From contig JAJJXM010000018.1 of assembly GCA_024516155.1 (NCBI GenBank), forward strand, positions 248,001-312,000: a stretch of DNA of 64,000 bases, read 5' to 3'. Of the stretch, positions 57,872-64,000 are shown in pieces. The DNA comes from Pyronema omphalodes (lineage: Eukaryota; Ascomycota; Pezizomycetes; Pezizales; Pyronemataceae). The translations under genes were made by a program, and so were the position numbers. The notes under the pieces were generated by a model. That model was not told where the DNA came from and did no database searches. It was given only the letters and a program-made list of their open reading frames with translations. Every line of letters begins with the position of its first letter. The first letter of the stretch is position 1.

Positions 57872-59326
57872 ATGTCGCCAAAACAACGACAGAACAACGC
57901 CCGACGATCGAAACGGTCCGAAAACGCGTACAATGTTCTAGCCGACCTTCCTCATGATGGATCTACTCCTACTTTGGATGGAAGAGATGGAAAAGTTGAT
58001 GAAGTGGATGGAAACTTCGCTGGAAAGCCCTTCCAGAGCGTGGTCTTGGCAGGATCACCGGTTCCTTCGGCTTCAACACACCAGCAGCAAGCAACACCTC
58101 AGCACAACCGATTCAGGGAATTTCGCCGCGATCTGGTCATTGCTATGCGAGACGCTATCGAAAAAGACGACAACGATAGCAGCTTGAGCGCCCTGTTCTG
58201 TGAACATGAACCGCTTTTCACAGGAGCAAGCTTCCTGGGGATACAACAGATCCACCGGGACACACAGCAACGCTTCAATACCCTCGATGACACCATACGC
58301 AACGACAGCGATGAGATGCGCCACAGATTGGACGTCATGATGACGAACTTCTACATTCTGACCGGCGAAAACACGAAGCTGCGCGCAGCATACGACTCTA
58401 CACAGGCAGAAACAGCAGGTCTCAAGGCTGCTGTGGACGCCCTGACGAAGAAAATCGACGAACAGCAACAAGTCATTTCGGCTCCCCCCTCACCGAACCT
58501 CACGGCCTCTTCCTCAGCGATGGAAGAGATGACTATGCAGCTCTCCGTCGTCCAACATGACATTCAGGATGTCCCGGACGCTGTTCGCAACCCTCCTGGC
58601 AAGAGAAAGCGAAGGGGAAGCGACCAGAACACCAAACCCACCTCACCGACAAACAGACGACCGGTGAACCAGAAACCGAGAGCGGCATCACCGGTGCGAA
58701 GCCTGATGCACTCAAAACATGCGACTACCGCCGCCCAGGACAAGCTTGATGCCCTCAAGCCTATGTCCCCCCTACCTCTCCTCGCGATCACGTCGACCGA
58801 AGCGACACCGGAACCTTACCCTGACAGTCCATCTGCTCAGGACACACCTCTACCCGACGCCCCAAGCACTGCCCCTGCTGAGACCGACGGATGGAAGACT
58901 GTGGAGGCAAAGGCTACACAGAAGAAGAAGATGAAAGTGAAGGAGACGACATCTATGGCAGCGACACCCAAACAGACCCCTACAACGAAGAATGGTGGAA
59001 GGGGTAAGAATACCCACCAACCCAGAACAACAACCTCCTCTGCAAAGAAGACTTGGGCAGAAGTCGTCAAGAGCGGAGGCATCAACGTACAGATTGTGCT
59101 TGGGAATGGCAATCTTGGACTGACAACACCACCGACAAGAAGGGGAGAGAGGCGAGGGGGAGCAGTGAGAAGGCTGAGGAAGAAGGAAGGAGAAGGGGAG
59201 AGAGGGGAGGAGAAGAGGGGCAGGGCGGGCCCGGGTGTCTCAAAGGGCAAAGAGTCAGGAGACACCGGCGGAGGAGGGGAGAGAGGAGAGGAGAGTGGGG
59301 GCACGGGTGGCCCGGCGGCTGTTTAA
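57872..59326 (+). CDS. Protein of the ORF1-only element, unknown family
   Basis: 484-aa protein from the first ATG (MSPKQRQNNARRSKRS). I do not recognise it as any named family. It has a basic N-terminus, a Ser/Gln-rich part, and a central alpha-helical region (about residues 115-200) with heptad-like spacing around TLDDTIRNDSDEMRHRLDVM and TKLRAAYDSTQAETAGLKAA. A nuclear-type patch PPGKRKRRGS follows. Near the end is the most conserved block KKTWAEVVKSGGINVQIVLG, then an Arg/Gly/Glu-rich tail. There is no zinc knuckle, RRM or enzyme motif. Other copies at 62701-64000 and 1543-1881 keep the frame and the block, so the protein seems to matter to the element. An RNA-binding ORF1-type role is inferred. 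Confidence 0.75.
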   Translation: MSPKQRQNNARRSKRSENAYNVLADLPHDGSTPTLDGRDGKVDEVDGNFAGKPFQSVVLAGSPVPSASTHQQQATPQHNRFREFRRDLVIAMRDAIEKDDNDSSLSALFCEHEPLFTGASFLGIQQIHRDTQQRFNTLDDTIRNDSDEMRHRLDVMMTNFYILTGENTKLRAAYDSTQAETAGLKAAVDALTKKIDEQQQVISAPPSPNLTASSSAMEEMTMQLSVVQHDIQDVPDAVRNPPGKRKRRGSDQNTKPTSPTNRRPVNQKPRAASPVRSLMHSKHATTAAQDKLDALKPMSPLPLLAITSTEATPEPYPDSPSAQDTPLPDAPSTAPAETDGWKTVEAKATQKKKMKVKETTSMAATPKQTPTTKNGGRGKNTHQPRTTTSSAKKTWAEVVKSGGINVQIVLGNGNLGLTTPPTRRGERRGGAVRRLRKKEGEGERGEEKRGRAGPGVSKGKESGDTGGGGERGEESGGTGGPAAV

Positions 59327-59697
59327 CTTTGCTTTGGTTTTGTTTTTGCTTTGTGGAGGAAATAAAGGAGGACAAATGGTTAAAAATGGGAGGGGAAGGG
59401 AGGAGGAAAGGGAGGACAACCGGCGCGGTGGCCTCTGTGCGAACAGGGCACTGGAACAGCAGACGCGGTGGCCTCTGTGCGAACAGGGCACTGGAACAGC
59501 AGATGCGGTTGGACAACAGGACCAACGAAGTAATAGTGGGGACAGGACCACAAAATCACAGCCTAAGGGAGGATCAGCGGAGGTAGAGACGGGACTTTGT
59601 TTTGTTTTTGCTTTTGACTTTCCATGTACTACAAACCTGTACCCTCGTCATAACCAATAAGGTTGCATACGAGTAATGAATAAACAAACAAACAAAC
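59327..59697 (+). other. 3' UTR and tail of ORF1-only element
   Basis: Contains TTTTTGCTTTGTGGAGGAAA, the duplicated GCGGTGGCCTCTGTG unit, GTGGGGACAGGACC and the terminal hairpin AACC-AATAA-GGTT with an (AAAC)n tail. The order and sequence match the LINE C 3' UTR. Confidence 0.75.
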
Positions 59698-59713
59698 AAC
59701 ATCGGAGGGCTTA
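59698..59713. repeat. Target-site duplication of ORF1-only element, 3' side
   Basis: AACATCGGAGGGCTTA, next to the AAAC tail; partner of 57683-57698. Confidence 0.8.
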
Positions 59714-60665
59714 GGAGGGGGAATGGTAACCCTTCTTCTTGGAGGGCCATTGCCTCGTTTTCCATTTCCTCCTGCTGCTGGAGGGGTGTGTCGTTTCTAG
59801 ACGGTGGTAGATTTGTGTCTACTGCCGCCTGAAAAATGCTTGGGGAGACAGTTCTGCGCTGAGGTTCGTTCTGTACCGCATCCGCAAGTGACTGTGCATC
59901 GATAGGTTGGTTGTTGGCTGTCATGTCCATGACACTTTGGATGACCTTATCGATAATCTCCTTCTTCTCATTTTCCCTTTCTGTCTCGTACTCCAAAAGC
60001 CTTCGATGCTGTTCTTGCTCATTGTGGGTTGACAGACGGATTTCCTCGTCCCTTTGTTGGTCAGCCTGGTTTTTTGTGGCTGCCCGGCCTTCAACACCGA
60101 AGTTCCATCCTTGTTGATGGTTGGAGAATCCTTGGAGGTAATTATTGATGATCTGTACACCAATGTTGAGTTGTCGAACAGCCTGGTGGTTCGCTGTTTG
60201 CTTTTCTTGAGCGTCCGTCACTAGTTCACCAAGGGCGTTCCAAAGGTGACAACGGATTTCATTGCTTGACTGGATGAGTCTCACAATGGCTGTTTGATTG
60301 AGTTCTCTGTCGATGTCGCCTTGCCCAACAACAACATCGTAGGCATGTTGCATAATGCCGGTCATTTCATGGTACAGATTTTTGACGTTTTGCATATCGG
60401 TCTGTACAGAAACTCCTTCTTTCTTCAGGGCTTCAATCAATGCCTGCACATCTTGTTCAGTTGTCTCCATCCTGTCAACCATCCTGACGAACCATTCTGG
60501 AAGTTGGTCCCTGCCGACAGTGGTTCCCTGGCGAACTACAGCTTCACCAGCTGCAGAGAGTTGATCCCATGATTGAGGGCGATGGACTTCCACCATATCT
60601 CCCATAGGAACATTGTCATCGTGACAGGCTGCCAAGGATGCAGTGATTCTGCGATAGGAGGACAT
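59714..60665 (-). pseudogene. N-terminal part of LTR-retrotransposon Gag
   Basis: Starts at the ATG at 60665 (MSSYRRITASLAACHDDN) and stays open for about 310 codons. A helical N-terminal region is followed by a Gln/Glu-rich segment, with HNEQEQHRRLLEYETERENE as an example. To join the middle gag part in frame (PSDVSEGRPRQ) a shift is needed near 59,740-59,780, so this copy is slightly decayed. The ORF1-only element interrupts it at 59,697. The gag family is inferred from the middle and C-terminal parts. Confidence 0.7.
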
Positions 60666-62134
60666 TGCTGAGTAGTAGGTGCTTTTTGAAATGGATCTTG
60701 CTTGCCCTAGAAGAGGGTCTTTGCGTTATCGTATTGATTAATAAAGTTGGTAGCTTGTAGCCTCAAGTTTATAGTGTGAACCTGCGCACAGCGTCGACTA
60801 TGCAGAGGCTTATCCGATTGTATCTCTAGTGCTTCGTTCTCAGTGTTGACAGCCACTTCGTTCCCAAGAACAGACAGACACTTCGTTCCCAAGAACCAAT
60901 AGAGCTTATCCGAAGATAAAGCTAGGAAGAGAATTAATTGATCACAGGCGGAATAAACTTAAGGGTTGTTTTCGGAGGTATTGGTTGGTGTAAATAGGTA
61001 TCGTCGCGTAGAGGATCAAATGCTTGATGGTGGAGGAGAGAGAGGGAAGACAAAGTCTCTTTTAGAGACTTTCGTCTACAAGTTCGCCCAGACTTCCTAG
61101 GGAACCAATTTCCAAACTGAGCCTAGGAGACAAGACCAGAGTCATTCCTGAGACACATCTGCTGATAGATTGCATCATACGAAGTGCATAATCATATTGA
61201 TTACTTGCTTGCATGATGCCCGCTATCGTCAGACTTATCCTTGACATTCCTTTCTGTACTACCACACCTCCCAATCATGTGTCAGGGTTATGAGTCATAC
61301 GGGAGGGCAACTCCGCTTGACTGCATAATGCATGAACTCCTCTGACAAATGACATGTGAGTCATTTATCTCGTGAGTCGTGATATCATAGATCTCCCTAG
61401 CGAATCCCGATTGCGAATGGAGAAATCTGACATCATAAGGCCGCCATGCCCTACCGGAGTGGATCACTCCGTCACATTCCTGTGTGATGTCATATGTGCC
61501 CCACCTGCGCGCACTTGCGCGCTGCCACACCCTGGTGTGGATGCAAACGCCGTCTTGTTCCAAGTTGGCAGCTCTAGGCCCAAGGACACGTCATATCAGT
61601 TCTATCAAACAGGTTTCCTGAGTGGAGTTCCCCGCTGGACGTCGTCTCATGCTGATGCACTGTTGACCCTTGTCCTGCATTCCACTCCTGTTTGCTGACT
61701 AGACTCTGCCTTATCTCTCCCCTCACTGTTCACCCAACTAGTAACACCGGATGATTGCTGCGCACCGCTCTGCACATCCTTGAATTCTCTTCCGATGCAG
61801 ACCCCTGTGTAGCCGTGAACTTCCGAACACTCCTCAAGTATAAACAGGTGTCCTTTCGTCTTTGTCTTCGTTCTCCATCAGCGTCGTTCGTAGTTGCTCA
61901 AGGGTAAGACGACACCCATGAGGTAAGTGTTCCCCAATGTCTCCTCTTCTCAAACCTCCCAAACTGACATTGAATGATAGTTGCGACGCCTCGGGCCGGG
62001 ATCCTCGTGAGGGCCCATCGGAAAGTCACGAATCACGTGACAGGGCTTGTCGGAGCTCCTCTGGGGGTTCCGGCCCGGGATACTCACTGACTATTCATTC
62101 TCTCTCGAGTTTGCCATATTCTCCATTGCTTGTT
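60666..62134. other. Upstream of gag: leader and probable LTR region, not delimited
   Basis: No host gene seen. It should contain the 5' leader and LTR of the minus-strand LTR element. It holds two direct copies of CACTTCGTTCCCAAGAAC at 60854-60871 and 60879-60896, with a degenerate third near 60,831. I could not find LTR ends or a primer-binding site, because a second LTR is not in the window. Confidence 0.45.
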
Positions 62135-62490
62135 GGTTTGTTTGTTTATTCATGACTTGTTTGCAACCCGAGGGTTATGACAAGAGACAGATAAATACAA
62201 AGAAACAAAGAAAAGGAAGCGCAAAAGCAAAAACCCCTGTCTCCACCTCTTCCCTTGTCCTCTTCCCGGCGCTGCATTGTTGTGGGGTCTGCCCTCACTC
62301 AGACTGATGGGGGTTTGTTGTCCGTACGCATCAAAAATAGTTCCGGGCGACTTGTCTGCGCAGAGGCTACCTCGCCGTGTTCCTTCCTTTCCTCCTCCCT
62401 TCCCCTGCCATTTTTAACCATTTTTCCGTCTTTATTTCCTCCACAAAGAAAAACTAGAAAACCAAAGCAAAGTTCAACAGCCGCCGGGCC
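62135..62490 (-). mobile_element. 3' fragment of LINE C-type/ORF1-only element, minus strand
   Basis: Reads on the minus strand from the ORF end (GPAAVEL-like) through TTTCTTTGTGGAGGAAA and GGTAGCCTCTGCG to the hairpin CATAACCCTCGGGTTGC (CTCG loop) and an AATAAACAAACAAAC tail at 62,135. It is 5'-truncated and lies head-to-head with the next element. Confidence 0.75.
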
Positions 62491-62545
62491 ACTCATGGAC
62501 AGCCCCACGGCAACGGCGACCCCCCCCCCCCCTGCATTCCCAATA

Positions 62546-62770
62546 ATGAGCACCGAAACCCCCGGTTTTCTCATCGGATTCGGATTCGCAGCACTCTGTT
62601 ACGTTATTCTCAGAAGTTTCAGGGAATTCTACGTTGTTTTTGTTGAATTTTGTCGCAAAATCAGAGTTTTCACGAGTTTTGGCTTACCCCACCTCACGGA
62701 ATGTCGCCAAAACAACGACAGAACAACGCCCAACGATCGAAACGGTCCGAAAACCCGTACAATGTTCTAG
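62546..62770 (+). CDS. Hydrophobic upstream ORF in element leader
   Basis: 74-aa frame from the ATG at 62546 (MSTETPGFLIGFGFAALCYV...), with a strongly hydrophobic first third resembling a membrane segment. It overlaps the main ORF start at 62701 by 70 nt in another frame. In the sister copy at 57,725 the ATG is ACG and a stop follows the hydrophobic part. It may be a regulatory uORF or chance; the reading of its start is secure, its translation is not. Confidence 0.3.
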   Translation: MSTETPGFLIGFGFAALCYVILRSFREFYVVFVEFCRKIRVFTSFGLPHLTECRQNNDRTTPNDRNGPKTRTMF

Positions 62771-64000
62771 CCGACCTTCCTCATGATGGATCTACTCCTA
62801 CTGTTCATGGAAGAGATGGAAAAGGTGATGAAGTTGATGGCAACTTCGCTGGAAAGCCCTTCCAGAGCATGGTCTTGGCAAGATCACCAGTTCCTTCGGC
62901 TTCAACACAGCAGCAACAAGCAGCAACTGAACAAAGCCAGTTCAGTAACTACCGTCGCAGTGTTGTATCTGCGATTAATCGGGCAGCCTTGGTTGATGAC
63001 AACTATGCCACCCTTGACCAACTGTTTGCGGACAGCTGCCCCGAAGTCACTGAGGCCAGCTTCCTGGGGATTCAACAGATCCGTCAGGACACACAGCGAC
63101 GCTTCAATACCCTGGATGAATCCATACGCAACAACAACGATGCGATGCGCCACAGATTCGACATCATGATGTCGAAATTCAACATTCTGCTCCACGAAAA
63201 CACAAAGCTGGGCGCAGCGTACAACTCTACACAGGCTGAAACAGCAGCTCTCCAGGCTGTTGTGAACGCTCTGACGAAAAAAATCGACGAACAGCAACAA
63301 GTCATTTCGGCGCCCCCCTCACCGAACCTCACGGCCACTTCCTCAGCGATGGAAGAGATGACTATGCAACTGTCCGTCGTCCAACATGACATTCAGGATG
63401 TCCTGGACGCTGTTCGCAACCCTCCTGGCAAGAGAAAGCGAAGGGGAAGCGACCAGAACACCGAACCCACCTCACCGGCAAACAGAAGACCGGTGAACCA
63501 CAAACCGAGAGCGCCATCACCGATGCGAAGCCTGATGCACTCGAAACATGCGACTACCGCCACCCAGGACGAGCTTGATGCCCTCAAGCCTATGTCACCC
63601 CAACCTCTCCGCGCAATCACGTCGACCGAAGCGACACCGGAACCTCAACCTGACAGTTTCGCTGTTCAGGACACACCTCTACCCGACGCCCCAAGCACTG
63701 CTCCTGCTGAGACCAACGGATGGAAGACTGTGGAGGCGAGGGCTACACAGAGGAAGGACCAGAAAGCGAAGGAGACGATACCTACGGCAGCGACACCCAG
63801 CAAGACCCCTACAACAAAGAATGGTGGAAGGGGAAAGAATACCCACCAACCCAGACAGACAACCACCTCCGCAAAGAAGACTTGGGCAGAAGTCGTCAAG
63901 AGCGGAGGCATCAACGTCCAGATTGTGCTTGGGAGTGGCAATCTTGCACTTACAACACCATCGACAAGAAGGGGGGAGAGGCGAGGCGGGGCAGCGAGAA
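62701..64000 (+). CDS. Protein of second ORF1-only element, 3' end beyond window
   Basis: Open for all 433 codons from ATG 62701 to the window end, colinear with the 484-aa protein at 57872. The N-terminus (MSPKQRQNNAQRSKRSENPY) and the KKTWAEVVKSGGINVQIVLG block are nearly identical. A stretch after about residue 68 (QFSNYRRSVVSAINRAALVD versus RFREFRRDLVIAMRDAIEKD) is strongly diverged. Openness over this length, despite many substitutions, argues for selection on the protein. Function unknown; see the sister copy for the layout. Confidence 0.75.
   Translation, partial: MSPKQRQNNAQRSKRSENPYNVLADLPHDGSTPTVHGRDGKGDEVDGNFAGKPFQSMVLARSPVPSASTQQQQAATEQSQFSNYRRSVVSAINRAALVDDNYATLDQLFADSCPEVTEASFLGIQQIRQDTQRRFNTLDESIRNNNDAMRHRFDIMMSKFNILLHENTKLGAAYNSTQAETAALQAVVNALTKKIDEQQQVISAPPSPNLTATSSAMEEMTMQLSVVQHDIQDVLDAVRNPPGKRKRRGSDQNTEPTSPANRRPVNHKPRAPSPMRSLMHSKHATTATQDELDALKPMSPQPLRAITSTEATPEPQPDSFAVQDTPLPDAPSTAPAETNGWKTVEARATQRKDQKAKETIPTAATPSKTPTTKNGGRGKNTHQPRQTTTSAKKTWAEVVKSGGINVQIVLGSGNLALTTPSTRRGERRGGAAR

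Larger units (their letters stand above)
57699..59697 (+). mobile_element. ORF1-only (HAL1-like) non-LTR element, full length or nearly so
   Basis: 2.0-kb insertion in the gag. It starts with a short C-run then CTGCATTCTCAAC and carries one long ORF (57872-59326) and no reverse transcriptase. It ends with a 3' UTR shared with LINEs B and C, the hairpin CATAACCAATAAGGTTGC and an AATAAACAAACAAAC tail. It is flanked by a 16-bp duplication with one mismatch. Within the 3' UTR a unit of about 45 bp (GCGGTGGCCTCTGTGCGAAC...) is tandemly duplicated at 59,424-59,505. It must be mobilised in trans. Confidence 0.85.
62491..64000 (+). mobile_element. Second ORF1-only element, runs off the window
   Basis: Begins with CCCCACGGCAACGGCGACC, a run of about 14 C and TGCATT, the complete 5' signature. 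It is then colinear with the element at 57,699: same leader, same ORF start, same order. The 3' end lies beyond the window. Confidence 0.85.

Noticed and set aside
58073..59304. Minus-strand frames opposite the ORF1-only protein
   Set aside because: Shadow frames; the plus frame is the one kept open in both long copies.

Overview
This is nuclear DNA of a filamentous ascomycete (Pezizomycotina). The genes have short spliceosomal introns (mostly 45-150 bp with GT...AG ends). They include a fungal-type cystathionine gamma-synthase, the nucleoporin Pom152, a DIM-2/Masc2-type DNA methyltransferase, PDAT, NatC Naa30, a condensin subunit and Cdc7 kinase. The class cannot be fixed from the sequence; an early-diverging class such as Orbiliomycetes or Pezizomycetes is only a guess. 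Exon coordinates were worked out by hand from reading frame and splice signals, and summed exon lengths are multiples of three for every gene model given.

Positions 1-38,300 are a gene-rich arm. In order: a remnant of a LINE-type element inside a GA microsatellite; STR2-like cystathionine gamma-synthase (-); a UBC4/5-type ubiquitin-conjugating enzyme (+); a UCH37-type deubiquitinase (-), divergent from Pom152 (+); two minisatellite blocks; a DIM-2-like cytosine methyltransferase (-); a 4.9-kb gene-free stretch with possible RIP-like decay; phospholipid:diacylglycerol acyltransferase (-), divergent from Naa30 (+); and condensin Cnd1 (-), divergent from Cdc7 (+), with an MCB-like box in their shared promoter.

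Positions about 39,800-64,000 are a nested nest of retroelements. An old LTR-retrotransposon gag on the minus strand is split by two insertions. A complete 6.9-kb Tad1-like LINE ('LINE C', intact ORF1 and ORF2) sits in it with a perfect 14-bp target-site duplication. An ORF1-only element sits in it with a 16-bp duplication carrying one mismatch. A second, frameshifted LINE ('LINE B') abuts what looks like the start of pol. A third, heavily degraded LINE fragment ('LINE A') and several 3'-end fragments complete the nest.

The most unusual system is a family of elements that carry no reverse transcriptase. They encode a conserved coiled-coil protein of about 480 residues (one complete copy, one running off the window, others as 3' fragments). 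They share a 5' C-run signature and a 3' hairpin-plus-short-repeat tail with the autonomous LINEs beside them. This resembles a HAL1-like or SINE/LINE-style partnership, and two matched LINE/partner subfamilies seem to be present. The autonomous LINEs also look chimeric: a long internal A-tract follows ORF2, and the partner-type 3' module comes after it. Among host genes the oddest is PDAT, with a long helical and acidic tail of about 370 residues ending in KDEL.
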